Counted from the first letter of the stretch, positions 49,162 to 56,963 are shown. The stretch is DNA of 64,000 bases from Methylocystis sp. (GCA_016178015.1 JACOUB010000059.1:1-64000), one strand, 5' to 3'. Notes: generated from the sequence alone by a model not told the origin. Numbers and translations: made by a program.

Positions 49162-49284
49162 AGAGGCGCCTTGATCGCAGCGGCTTGAAATTTTTCCAGC
49201 ACGCCCTCACCGGCGAGAAAATCGTCGAGGGTCGCGAGTTCCGCCGCCCCGGCGAGGTCTCTTGATCTTGGCGTCGTTCTCGCT
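49162..49284 (-). pseudogene. Frameshifted remnant of a small regulator-like gene
   Basis: On the minus strand a GTG near 49284 with GAGGAG upstream starts MSENDAKI. After a one-base shift the frame reads DLAGAAELATLDDFLAGEGV then LEKFQAAAIKAPLY. It looks like the N-terminal part of an antitoxin-like helix protein cut by the ribA fragment. Low confidence; family not recognised. Confidence 0.3.
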
Positions 49285-49333
49285 CACGGCTTTTCTCCTC
49301 ATTCACCTGTCATTCCAAAACGCATATAAATCG

Positions 49334-49349
49334 CCATATGCTTATATGG
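49334..49349. promoter_or_regulatory. Palindromic operator before brnTA
   Basis: Perfect inverted repeat CCATAT-gctt-ATATGG in an AT-rich stretch 32-47 bp before the brnT start, a good candidate BrnA binding site. Confidence 0.6.
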
Positions 49350-49380
49350 TCTTTTATCGCCAGCGTGCTAATCTGGCCCC

Positions 49381-49671
49381 ATGACGAAGACACGGTTTGA
49401 GTGGGATGCAGACAAGGACGCCGAAAACCAGGAAAAACATGGAATACCGTTTTCTCTGGCCCAGTATGCCTTCGCCGACCCCCGCCGTGTCATAGCCGAA
49501 GACCTCGCTCACGGTGAAACTGAAAAACGCTATTTCTGTTTCGGTGTGGTCGAGGGTGGCGTCGCCACCGTCCGCTTTACCTATCGAGGCGGCGTGATCC
49601 GCATCTTTGGCGCCGGTTACTGGCGAAAGGGCAAGGCAATTTATGAGAGCGAAAATCAAATACGCCGATGA
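49381..49671 (+). CDS. brnT: BrnT ribonuclease toxin
   Basis: BrnT, 96 aa, RelE-like mRNA interferase. Features: FEWDADKDAENQEKHGIPFS, the DPRRVIAED segment and the C-terminal GGVIRIFGAGYWRKGKAIYE (family pattern RIISARxAxxxEr is modified here; Ser/Ala-Arg is replaced by GAGYWRKG). The toxin gene comes first, as usual for brnTA. It overlaps the antitoxin start by 29 bp. Residue changes at the C-terminal catalytic arm mean its activity may be reduced. Confidence 0.87.
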   Translation: MTKTRFEWDADKDAENQEKHGIPFSLAQYAFADPRRVIAEDLAHGETEKRYFCFGVVEGGVATVRFTYRGGVIRIFGAGYWRKGKAIYESENQIRR

Positions 49672-49876
49672 GCCCATCGAAGCCAAGGTCGTTCATGACT
49701 TTCTCCCTCCGCCCGAGGAACTCGCTTTCCGGGAGGAAGGGGTGAAGGTCACCATCGCTCTTAGCAGGAAGAGCGTCGAGTTCTTCAAGTCCGAAGCGGC
49801 GAAACACCATACCCAATATCAGCGCATGATCCGCAGGCTCATCGACGCTTACGTGGACGCCTACGACAAGCTGTGA
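49643..49876 (+). CDS. brnA: BrnA antitoxin
   Basis: BrnA, 77 aa, ribbon-helix-helix antitoxin: VKVTIALSRKSVEFFKSEAA and YQRMIRRLIDAYVDAYDK. ATG 49643 is preferred over a start at 49607 because family proteins begin shortly before the PPPEELAF region. It neutralises BrnT and represses the operon, probably at the upstream palindrome. Confidence 0.87.
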   Translation: MRAKIKYADEPIEAKVVHDFLPPPEELAFREEGVKVTIALSRKSVEFFKSEAAKHHTQYQRMIRRLIDAYVDAYDKL

Positions 49877-49897
49877 CGCCTCGGATTGCATACCGAG

Positions 49898-49933
49898 GCC
49901 GTCATGGCCGGGCTTGTCCCGGCCATCCACGCC
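49898..49933 (+). repeat. Repeat R3, left copy flanking GIY-YIG gene
   Basis: 36 bp, same sequence as 36295-36330. It lies 16 bp before the preferred ATG of the GIY-YIG gene, and in frame it would add the peptide MAGLVPAIHAV. Confidence 0.92.
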
Positions 49934-49948
49934 GTGCAAATTCAACCC

Positions 49949-50236
49949 ATGCGCGGCGGATGGGTTTACATCATGACGAACCGGCCGAACGGAACGCTCT
50001 ACACTGGCGTGACGAACGATTTGTCGCGCCGGGCTTGGGAGCATCGAGAAGGACAGATCGACGGCTTCACGAAACGATACGGCTTGAAGCGTCTCGTCTG
50101 GTTTGAGCGCTACGAAGACATTCGCGACGCAATTCAACGTGAACGAAACATGAAGCACTGGCGGCGCGCCTGGAAGGCGCGATTGATCCTCGATCTGAAC
50201 CCCGATTGGCGCGATCTATACGACGACTTGGCGTGA
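49949..50236 (+). CDS. GIY-YIG nuclease-superfamily protein
   Basis: Small single-domain GIY-YIG protein of the YhbQ/UPF0213-like type, 95 aa. The motif appears as GWVYIMTNRPNGTLYTGVTN, then the Arg of DLSRRAWEHREG and a later Glu in IQRERNMKHW. ATG 49949 is preferred; an ATG at 49904 inside the upstream R3 repeat would add MAGLVPAIHAVQIQP. The gene is enclosed by perfect inverted R3 copies. Such proteins may cut branched or single-stranded DNA; function in cells is unclear. Confidence 0.88.
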   Translation: MRGGWVYIMTNRPNGTLYTGVTNDLSRRAWEHREGQIDGFTKRYGLKRLVWFERYEDIRDAIQRERNMKHWRRAWKARLILDLNPDWRDLYDDLA

Positions 50237-50300
50237 GCGCCTGGAATGGAGAAACGGCGCGGCGACAACGGGCGTCCGTGGCGCCATATCGCAATGTCCC

Positions 50301-50336
50301 GGCGTGGATGGCCGGGACAAGCCCGGCCATGACGGC
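50301..50336 (-). repeat. Repeat R3, right copy flanking GIY-YIG gene (inverted)
   Basis: Exact reverse complement of 49898-49933, 367 bp away, completing the bracket around the GIY-YIG gene. Confidence 0.92.
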
Positions 50337-50392
50337 GACTGAAGCGAGAAGAGGGACTCCCTTAGGCTCGCAGGGAGAGGGAGCGCACGCGC

Positions 50393-50798
50393 TTACTTGG
50401 ATGGTTTGACACGAGCATGATCTTTTAGAGGGTCGGAGTAATCAAGAGGTTGGGAGTAATCACCAGCAAAATTTCCCTTTATCGCCCTGTTCAGCAATTC
50501 CGCCTTCTCTTCCTCCGAAAACGGCATACGCGAATTCTTTTCGACGACCTCCATCGCCCATCGCCTGATCTTCGCTGTATTCTCGTCCTTCGGATCGACT
50601 CTCAATATCGCAATGCCGACCTCGATGAGCTTGACGTCCAGTTCGCGATCCTTGCCCTGCGGCGGCAGTCCACGCCGCGTAACCAGCGGCGCTCGCGCTG
50701 AAAATCGCCGTTATCAATGCGACCAGGATCGTCTCGGACGTGAAAAATCGTGACCGCGACGGCCGAGCCGCGCTTTCTACCCTGCCCGCGTCGCTCAT
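50393..50798 (-). pseudogene. Frameshifted small membrane protein
   Basis: From ATG 50798 the frame reads MSDAGRVESAARPSRSRFF and a membrane helix SETILVALITAIFSASA. A one-base shift near 50695 is needed to continue as LVTRRGLPPQGKDRELDVKL, IEVGIAILRVDPKDENTAKI, RRWAMEVVEKNSRMPFSEEE and so on to the stop at 50393. The restored protein would be about 134 aa with one helix and a soluble tail. It is a mutation or a sequencing error; function unknown. Confidence 0.7.
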
Positions 50799-50815
50799 GT
50801 CTCGCTCGCGTGAAC

Positions 50816-51421
50816 TCAGATCACCGCCACCTTCGCGCCGACCTTGACGCGGTTGTAGAGATCGATCGCGTCGATATCGCGCATTCTGATGCAGCCCGAC
50901 GAAACGCCCTGGCCGATTTTGTCCGGCTCGTTGGTGCCGTGAATGCGATACAGCGTGTCCTTGCCGTTGTCGTAAAGATAGAGCGCGCGTGAGCCAAGCG
51001 GATTGTCGGGGCCGCCGGGCAATCCGCCGGCGTTGGCAGTGGGCTGCAGATGCGGCCAGCGCTTGAGCATGTCGGCTGGCGGCATCCAGCGCGGCCATTC
51101 CTGCATGGCGCCGACAACAGCGTGCCCCGTCCAGCCGTAAGCCTCTTGCCCCGTGGCGACGCCGTAACGAATCGCCTTGCCGCCCGGCTGAACGAAATAG
51201 AGGAACTTGTTTTTCGTATCGACGACGATCGAACCGGGGGGTTCGCTCGTGCGGTAATCGACCTGATAGCGGTCATAGCTCCAACCGACGTCGGCGGTGG
51301 GAACGCGCGCCAGGAACTCGGCGTCCTTTTTGCTCAGCTTGGGTTCGGGCGTACGGACGCCGTTGCAGCCGGCGAGACTGGCGGCGATCAGCGTTCCAAG
51401 AACAGTGATGCGAAAATTCAT
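50816..51421 (-). CDS. L,D-transpeptidase (YkuD) lipoprotein
   Basis: YkuD-family enzyme, 201 aa, that forms 3-3 cross-links in peptidoglycan or anchors proteins. The signal peptide ends in the lipobox LAGC (GTLIAASLAGCNGV), so it is a lipoprotein. The catalytic motif is YRIHGTNEPDKIGQGVSSGC with the nucleophile Cys and following IRM. ATG 51421 has GGAGG upstream. It is followed by the frameshifted membrane gene. Confidence 0.93.
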   Translation of the reverse strand: MNFRITVLGTLIAASLAGCNGVRTPEPKLSKKDAEFLARVPTADVGWSYDRYQVDYRTSEPPGSIVVDTKNKFLYFVQPGGKAIRYGVATGQEAYGWTGHAVVGAMQEWPRWMPPADMLKRWPHLQPTANAGGLPGGPDNPLGSRALYLYDNGKDTLYRIHGTNEPDKIGQGVSSGCIRMRDIDAIDLYNRVKVGAKVAVI

Positions 51422-51818
51422 AAAGGCGTCCTCCTTTCCGCGGCGACCCAGATTATGAGGGTTTTGGTTACCATAATCTTGGGCCGGCGAGACGCCTTCG
51501 CCGAATAATTCTACAGTTGTGGCTTCGGCGCCACGGCGGCGCTTTTTGGCCAAACAAAATCAATGCCTTGAAAGAACGCGCCGGCTGGCAAACGTCGCAT
51601 CGAAAGCCGCACGCGACGGCCGGCGCAAGCAAGCAGCGCGAGTAACGAGACCCGCACGTCTTGAGCTTGGCCGTTAGCCAGGCGACCGGAAAGCGCGCTC
51701 GATCCTTACAGCAAAGCGCCCGGTTTCCCTCCAGCGCGCCGGCGCTCTTGCGCTGAATGCGCTCTGGCGCGACGATCTTTTCCGAAAAAGCGGCGGACCT
51801 TTTCGGATAGGTCCTGCG
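51422..51818. other. Divergent region between L,D-transpeptidase and deacetylase genes
   Basis: About 400 bp without a gene. It holds an inverted repeat TCCGAAAA/TTTTCGGA at 51781-51807 with an 11-base loop next to the deacetylase start, resembling a dispersed intergenic element. Promoters for both genes should be here. Confidence 0.5.
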
Positions 51819-52775
51819 TTGCAAACAACAGAACGGCGCGCGCCATTGCGAACCCTGCTCGTCACCCATGCTAGCGGCCTCGCCCACGACATGGGCGCCG
51901 GCCATCCCGAACAGCCTGACCGGCTACGCGCCGTCGCGCGGGCCTTAGAGCACGAATGCTTCCGCTCACTGGCTCGTCGGGAGGCGCCGCTTGCCCCGCG
52001 CGCAACGCTGCTGCGCGTCCACCCTGAAAGCTATATCCGCTTCATCGAGCAATCCGCCCCCAGCGAAGGGCTAACGCCGCTCGATTGCGACACCATCATG
52101 AGCCCCGGCACGCTGGAGGCGGCGTTCCGGGCGGCCGGCGGCGCGGTCGCGGCCGTCGACGCGGTGATGGGCGGCGCGGCGGACACGGCCTTCGTCGCCA
52201 TGCGCCCGCCGGGCCACCACGCCGGCGCCGAGACGCCCATGGGCTTCTGTTTCTTCAACAATGTGGCGATCGCCGCGCGTCATGCGCAGGCCGCCCACGG
52301 CGCCGAACGCGTCGCCATCGTCGATTTCGACGTCCATCATGGCAATGGCACGCAGAGCATCTTCTGGTCGGACAAGAGCGTGCTCTACTGCTCGACGCAT
52401 CAGGCGCCGCTTTATCCCGGCACCGGCGCTGCAAGCGAACGCGGCGAATTCGACACCATCGTCAACGCGCCTCTTGCGGCCGGCTCCGGCGGCGACGTCT
52501 TTCAAGAGGCGTTGGCCAGCCTGATCCTGCCGCGCGTAACCGCTTTCGCTCCCGATCTCATCCTGATTTCGGCCGGGTTCGACGCCCATGAAAGCGATCC
52601 GCTCGGCGGCCTGCGGCTCACCGAGCAAGACTTCGGCGATACGACAAAAAGCCTCATGGCGATCGCGGAGCGCTCCTGCCGGGGGCGGATCGTGTCGGCG
52701 CTCGAGGGCGGCTACCATCTGGAGGCGCTCGCCCGCTCCGTCTCGGCTCATGTGCTAGCCTTGATGGGGGCTTGA
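51819..52775 (+). CDS. Histone deacetylase/acetoin-utilisation (AcuC-like) family deacetylase
   Basis: Zinc-dependent deacetylase, 318 aa. Motifs: GAGHPEQPDRL near the N-terminus, AMRPPGHHAGAETPMGFCFF, the zinc ligands AIVDFDVHHGNGTQ and ISAGFDAHESDPLGG, with catalytic His-His. It resembles class II-like bacterial acetylpolyamine or protein deacetylases. The TTG at 51819 is one possible start; TTG 51846 is another. It is encoded alone. Confidence 0.88.
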   Translation: MQTTERRAPLRTLLVTHASGLAHDMGAGHPEQPDRLRAVARALEHECFRSLARREAPLAPRATLLRVHPESYIRFIEQSAPSEGLTPLDCDTIMSPGTLEAAFRAAGGAVAAVDAVMGGAADTAFVAMRPPGHHAGAETPMGFCFFNNVAIAARHAQAAHGAERVAIVDFDVHHGNGTQSIFWSDKSVLYCSTHQAPLYPGTGAASERGEFDTIVNAPLAAGSGGDVFQEALASLILPRVTAFAPDLILISAGFDAHESDPLGGLRLTEQDFGDTTKSLMAIAERSCRGRIVSALEGGYHLEALARSVSAHVLALMGA

Positions 52776-52783
52776 AGACGCCG

Positions 52784-53197
52784 CTACTGCTCCCACCACG
52801 CCTTTTTGTTTTCGGCTTCAGCCGCTTCGAGGTCGTGACCGGCCCGTGAGGAGGCCGCTATCAGCTCGGCCACCGCGTCGCGAAACGGCGCAGCGGCAGG
52901 CCCGGGGCCGCCGAACCCAGTCTCGCCCTGCAAGGACGCTCGCAGGACGGCAGGCGAAGGCCGCAGCATGGCGCGGGACGCCAGCGTCGTTTGGGAAGGT
53001 TTTACGCCGAGGTGAAATGCGCCGGCGACGCCGAGCGCGGCGTCAACGAGAACTGCGCCAGCGCGCCAAAGCGCTATGCCCAAGATCGGCGTCAACGTGA
53101 CGAACGCGGCGAGATAAGCGAACGAGAGGGGCGCGACCGTCAGCACGATCATCGATGCGATGGCGCCCAGCACGAGAATGGTTGCGATGACGTTCAT
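52784..53197 (-). CDS. Small membrane protein, third gene of a coupled trio
   Basis: 137 aa. N-terminal hydrophobic half (MNVIATILVLGAIASMIVLT, AYLAAFVTLTPILGIALW) and a hydrophilic Ala-rich tail (AELIAASSRAGHDLEAAEAE). The N-terminus resembles that of the gene at 53337 (M-x2-IA-x-ILV-x-GA-x-AS), suggesting duplication. The ATG overlaps the stop of the 48-codon gene (ATGA). Function unknown. Confidence 0.65.
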   Translation of the reverse strand: MNVIATILVLGAIASMIVLTVAPLSFAYLAAFVTLTPILGIALWRAGAVLVDAALGVAGAFHLGVKPSQTTLASRAMLRPSPAVLRASLQGETGFGGPGPAAAPFRDAVAELIAASSRAGHDLEAAEAENKKAWWEQ

Positions 53198-53340
53198 ATT
53201 AGCACCTGAGCCGGCCGCGAAGCCGCCCGCCGCCGCCTAACTTCGCCGCCTCCTGGATATTTTCCGCCCTCCCGGTGTAGACCGTCCACGGGCGCTGCGG
53301 CGCGCGAGACACGCGCCGGATACGCCGGCATTGGCTTCAT
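53194..53340 (-). CDS. Small 48-residue basic protein, middle gene of a coupled trio
   Basis: ATG 53340 overlaps the stop of the upstream gene and its own TGA overlaps the next ATG. It encodes MKPMPAYPARVSRAAAPVDG and an Arg-rich end. No family is recognised; the coupling is the only support, so it may be a translated linker. Confidence 0.4.
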   Translation of the reverse strand: MKPMPAYPARVSRAAAPVDGLHREGGKYPGGGEVRRRRAASRPAQVLI

Positions 53341-53540
53341 CGCTGCTTCCTGGGCACGATGACGCGAACCACCCTTCTCGCGCCTTGCGCGCATCCATAG
53401 AAGAACGCGAAGGTGAAATAGAGCACCGCGCCAAACAGCGGCGCAAGGCCAATGACGTACGCGAGCGGCAACGAGATCATCCGCGAAATGACCACGGATG
53501 CGAGCGCCCCTATGACGAGGATAGCTGCAAGGTCGGTCAT
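53337..53540 (-). CDS. Small two-helix membrane protein, first gene of a coupled trio
   Basis: 67 aa from ATG 53540: TDLAAILVIGALASVVISRM, then AYVIGLAPLFGAVLYFTFAF and a basic tail RRVVRVIVPRKQR. It shares the N-terminal pattern of the gene at 52784. Function unknown. Confidence 0.65.
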   Translation of the reverse strand: MTDLAAILVIGALASVVISRMISLPLAYVIGLAPLFGAVLYFTFAFFYGCAQGARRVVRVIVPRKQR

Positions 53541-54044
53541 TGTCTTGAACTCCCAATTTAAGTTGCTGGGCTTCCAGTGCAATAAACATGCGCCTCGGCA
53601 CGCGCTCCGCCATCCGGAATAATACGAATAAGCTTCGGAGATCGCGTCGTAATCGCCAGGGCGACGATGCGCGTCGATCATGTTCGCGGGCTCGAAGCTT
53701 GCGGCGCCGCCTGCGCCAGCAATTTCGATCCAGCCCCGCAGCGATGGGGGACCTGCTGCCGCAAGCGGCGGCGGCTTCCTCGATCTCAAAATAAAGCTTT
53801 GACGCAGCGGTCGCCCGCCATCCGAAGGCGGCGTTATCGGCGGAGACGGGCGTCATCCCGTCAAGACGCGCGGCGCGGGCGTATGGCGACGAACGAGAAT
53901 CGATTCACGGTTTAAAAAATGCGCCAAAACAAAACGATCGGGTGATTTTATGGTTTTTCATGAAGCTGAGGCCGCCCTGACGAGGCGTCCCGGAAACGCC
54001 CTTGCGATTCCGGGACGATCGTTGGCGTGGCGCCTAAGGCAAAG
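53541..54044. other. Gap between small-protein genes
   Basis: About 500 bp. Frames across it are short and have no similarity I can name. A small motif tttaaaaaatgcgcc near 53910 and an AT-rich patch are present; promoters for the trio are expected near 53560-53640. Confidence 0.35.
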
Positions 54045-54155
54045 TCACGGTATCAATCCCGTGATGTTATGGAGCACGACGATAAACAAGGCAGCGATGC
54101 CGGCGAACCAGGCCAGAGCCTTGACGAGTTCATTGGCGCTGTGAGCGTTTTGCAC
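54045..54155 (-). CDS. Single-helix membrane peptide of 36 residues
   Basis: From GTG 54155 the frame encodes MQNAHSANELVKALAWFAGI, then AALFIVVLHNITGLIP. There is one strong transmembrane helix with a short polar N-terminus. GAGGAG lies nine bases upstream. A perfect inverted repeat sits 19-41 bp further upstream. Size and layout recall small accessory subunits of membrane complexes, but the role is unknown. Confidence 0.6.
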   Translation of the reverse strand: MQNAHSANELVKALAWFAGIAALFIVVLHNITGLIP

Positions 54156-54173
54156 GAAACGTTACTCCTCTTG

Positions 54174-54196
54174 AGACAGTCTTGTTGAGACTGTCT
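54174..54196. promoter_or_regulatory. Perfect inverted repeat before the 36-aa gene
   Basis: AGACAGTCT-tgttg-AGACTGTCT, nine-base arms, upstream of the small membrane peptide gene; a possible operator or attenuator-like hairpin. Confidence 0.5.
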
Positions 54197-54580
54197 TGGC
54201 GACAAGGGCGCGTGCCACGCGACAAAGGCGCGTGCTGCGAGGCGCCGAGAAGACTTATGCCCGTCGCTCACAATGCACAATAAAACGATACTGCGTCATA
54301 ACAGCGCGCTAATTTTTAATATTTTGATTTTGCGTCACTTCTTTAATTCGAGCCAAAGGATGAAGTTGGCGCCTGTTAAACCGCAGCGGACCCGATCTGT
54401 CGAAACCCGAGCGCCGTTGATCCGCTCATCCGCCGGCCCCTTCGCGGCTGCGGCGCGCTTTTTTTCCCCTCGGGTAAGAAACGCGCAACCTCCTTGCGGC
54501 ATAGTCGCTCGGTCTCGCGCAATTGTCGGCTTGTCTAAAAATAGCGTTCCACACACCCGAGCGTCAGAGAGTTTAAAGTG
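54197..54580. other. AT-rich divergent region
   Basis: No gene supported. AT-rich around 54280-54345 (aatttttaatattttgattt), likely promoter DNA for the FliJ-like gene or the small peptide. Confidence 0.35.
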
Positions 54581-54985
54581 ATGAAATCGCGAGATACCCT
54601 GATCCGCCTCAAGCGATTCCAGGCTGAGGAGAAACGTCGGCGCGTCGTGCAAATGCAGACGATGATCGCCGAATTCACGCGCATGACAAGCGATCTCGAT
54701 CGGGAGATCACGGCCGAGGAGCAGCGCTGCAACATCAGCGATCCCAATCATTTCGCCTATCCGACCTATGCCCGGGCGGCGCGGGTTCGTCGTGACAATT
54801 TGGTGCGTTCGCTCGCCGAATTGCGCGACCAACTCCAGGACGCGGAAGTTCTTTTGCGCGAAGCCGCCGAAGAACTGACCAAGACGCAAAATCAGGACGC
54901 CAGGGATCGCGGCGTCGAACGTCTCGTCGACGTCATGCCCGAGCGCCGCAACCTCGATCTCACGCAAGCCGTCCGCCGCGCCTGA
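54581..54985 (+). CDS. fliJ: FliJ-like flagellar export chaperone
   Basis: Coiled-coil protein, 134 aa: LIRLKRFQAEEKRRRVVQMQ, IAEFTRMTSDLDREITAEEQ and LAELRDQLQDAEVLLREAAE. The layout matches the alphaproteobacterial FliJ family, which helps the flagellar type III export ATPase. FliI is not adjacent, so it is an orphan here, but sciP, a flagellar and cell-cycle regulator, lies about 1.6 kb downstream. ATG 54581 (a GTG three bases earlier is in frame). Confidence 0.8.
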   Translation: MKSRDTLIRLKRFQAEEKRRRVVQMQTMIAEFTRMTSDLDREITAEEQRCNISDPNHFAYPTYARAARVRRDNLVRSLAELRDQLQDAEVLLREAAEELTKTQNQDARDRGVERLVDVMPERRNLDLTQAVRRA

Positions 54986-55108
54986 TTTTCGAGGCCGAAC
55001 ACGGCGGGCGGCAAACCGAACCGCCGGCAAGCGCGCGCCGCCGCAAATCTTCATGGACGCCCCGCCGCCCGTTGCCTGCTTGCGACCGGCGGAACAAGAT
55101 TGCGCCTG

Positions 55109-55280
55109 GTGGCCTGCGTCATTGAATTTGACACGTTGCATTCCCCCTCCCCAACCCTCCCCCGCGCGCTCCGCTTGCGGGAGAGGGGGGCAGACTCCGC
55201 GCTTCATCGACAAAACGCCAAACGCCGATCGTTAGTGTCCCCTCTCCCGCGGCACGCGGGGGAGGGACAGGGAGGGGGTT
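55109..55280. repeat. R1 repeat copy 5
   Basis: Two hairpins: cccccgcgcgctccgcttgcgggaga and ctctcccgcggcacgcgggggaggg. The first 80 bases (from gtggcctgcgtcattgaatt) also match 63912-63990, so more than the hairpin is shared. It is in frame with the following gene but outside the chosen start. Confidence 0.85.
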
Positions 55281-55309
55281 GTTCACGACAGCCAACCCTT
55301 TCAATTAGG

Positions 55310-56449
55310 ATGAAGCGGGCCACTGGATTTTCCGCCGGTTGCGCCGCGACGAAGCTTGCGGGGACCAACGAAGCCGTGCAAGGGAAGGCTCCCCGGCCCG
55401 CCCCGGCGCTTCCGGACCGGCCTCAACCGCCGCTGCCAAAGAGCCGTATGAGGAAAATTCTCGAATATGTGTGGCCGGCCATCGGCGCCCTCGCGGTCGT
55501 CGGCTCTTTCTATTTGCTTTATCACGAGTTTCGAGGCGAATCGGTCGGAACCGAGGTGTGGGCCAATTTGAAGGCCATCCCGGTCACGCACTATGTCGCG
55601 GCGGGCGTCTCGACGCTCGTCGCCTATGCGGCGCTCGCCTGGTATGACCGGATCGCGCTCCTGCATCTGGGCGTGAAGCATATTTCGTGGGCGTTCATTT
55701 CCATTTGCTCGTTCACGACCTACGCGCTTTCGCACAACATCGGCGCTTCGGCCTTCTCGGGCGCCGTGGTGCGTTACCGGGCTTACTCGTCCAAAGGACT
55801 GTCGGCGGGTCAGGTGGCCGTCCTGGTGGTGCTGTGCTCTTATACTTTCGCGTTCGGCAATGTTTTTCTCGCCGGTCTGCTGCTAACCTACGATCCCGCC
55901 CTCATGCAGCGTCTGTCCGGCATTCTTCCAGATCTTCTCACCCATCCCCATACCGCATTGGCGGTCGGGCTGACCTGCCTCGCGGCCGTCGCCCTCTACA
56001 TTGTCGGCTCGCTGATGCACTTTCGCCCCATCAATATGCGCGGCCTGCATATTGTCTATCCGCGACCGGGCATCATGGCGCGACAACTGTTCGCCGCGCC
56101 GGCGGAATTGCTGGGCGCCGCCGGCATCATCTATTTTGCCCTGCCCGACGCCGGCAATCCCGGCTATCTCGTCGTCCTCGGCACGTTCTTGCTGTCGTTC
56201 TCGGCGGCGCTCGTCTCCCATGCGCCGGGCGGGCTCGGCGTGTTCGAACTCATTTTCATCAAGGCCATGCCGGACGTGGCGCGCCTCAAGGTGCTCGCGG
56301 CCCTCCTCGTCTGGCGCCTGTTTTATTTGATCGTTCCGTTGTTTTTCGCGCTCGTTGTCGTCGCCTTGTTCGAGCGCGGCCAGTTGTTCGAACGCGGCAA
56401 GCTGGCGCGCACCTTGCGCGGCGAGGCGGATACGCATGCGCCGAAATAG
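55310..56449 (+). CDS. YbhN/lysylphosphatidylglycerol synthase TM-like membrane protein
   Basis: Integral membrane protein of the UPF0104/LPG-synthetase TM family, 379 aa with eight or more helices. Features: ILEYVWPAIGALAVVGSFYL, the SICSFTTYALSHNIGASAFS segment with family-typical N-x-G motif and SHAPGGLGVFELIFIKAMP near the end. ATG 55310 is chosen over an in-frame reading from 55100 that runs through an R1 repeat copy. Proteins of this family flip or modify lipids; no aminoacyl transferase domain is fused here. Confidence 0.85.
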   Translation: MKRATGFSAGCAATKLAGTNEAVQGKAPRPAPALPDRPQPPLPKSRMRKILEYVWPAIGALAVVGSFYLLYHEFRGESVGTEVWANLKAIPVTHYVAAGVSTLVAYAALAWYDRIALLHLGVKHISWAFISICSFTTYALSHNIGASAFSGAVVRYRAYSSKGLSAGQVAVLVVLCSYTFAFGNVFLAGLLLTYDPALMQRLSGILPDLLTHPHTALAVGLTCLAAVALYIVGSLMHFRPINMRGLHIVYPRPGIMARQLFAAPAELLGAAGIIYFALPDAGNPGYLVVLGTFLLSFSAALVSHAPGGLGVFELIFIKAMPDVARLKVLAALLVWRLFYLIVPLFFALVVVALFERGQLFERGKLARTLRGEADTHAPK

Positions 56450-56615
56450 CGGAGCGCGGCGCATCTTTAAGAGCGCTCTCGCTCGCTGCGCTGGCGGCCG
56501 TGAGATGAAAGGCAAGTCGCTATTTCTTTACAGCATCATACCGCGTCCGGCTGATCGCTTCGCGAAGGCGGTCGCGCCATCCGCAGGCCTCATCAAGTCG
56601 GCTCCGGAGATCGTA

Positions 56616-56891
56616 TCACATCCGATATTGCTGAATACGCGTCGTTCGCAGACCGGCGAGGCCGTGCTGATCGATCGACATCTGCCAGCTCAGGAATTCA
56701 TCGACGGTGAGGGTATAGCGGTTACAGGCTTCCTCGAGGGACAGCAGGCCGCCGCGAACGGCCGCGACAACTTCGGCTTTGCGCCGGATGACCCACCGCT
56801 TCGTCGTCGTGGCAGGAAGATCCGCAACGGTCAGTGGGCTCCCATCCGGGCCGATCACATACTTGACGCGCGGACGATGCGTCTCGCTCAT
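56616..56891 (-). CDS. sciP: SciP-type DUF1153 cell-cycle regulator
   Basis: SciP (CtrA inhibitory protein), 91 aa: RPRVKYVIGPDGSPLTVADL, TTTKRWVIRRKAEVVAAVRG, and a helix-turn-helix LLSLEEACNRYTLTVDEFLS. It blocks CtrA-driven transcription in the G1 phase. ATG 56891 is the family start. A near-canonical CtrA box lies 58-72 bp upstream, so it is probably CtrA-activated as in Caulobacter. Confidence 0.92.
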   Translation of the reverse strand: MSETHRPRVKYVIGPDGSPLTVADLPATTTKRWVIRRKAEVVAAVRGGLLSLEEACNRYTLTVDEFLSWQMSIDQHGLAGLRTTRIQQYRM

Positions 56892-56948
56892 GTTGACACT
56901 CACATACTCGAACGACCACAACTATCGCCCTCTTATAGCGACGGTGAT

Positions 56949-56963
56949 TTAAGATTTGCCTAA
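56949..56963 (-). promoter_or_regulatory. Near-canonical CtrA box before sciP
   Basis: TTAA-N7-CTAA on the plus strand (TTAG-N7-TTAA on the gene strand) differs by one base from TTAA-N7-TTAA. Confidence 0.55.

Noticed and set aside
36295-50336. Repeated 36-bp units considered as CRISPR repeats
   Set aside because: They are palindromic, widely scattered and in both orientations, with no regular spacer array or cas genes.
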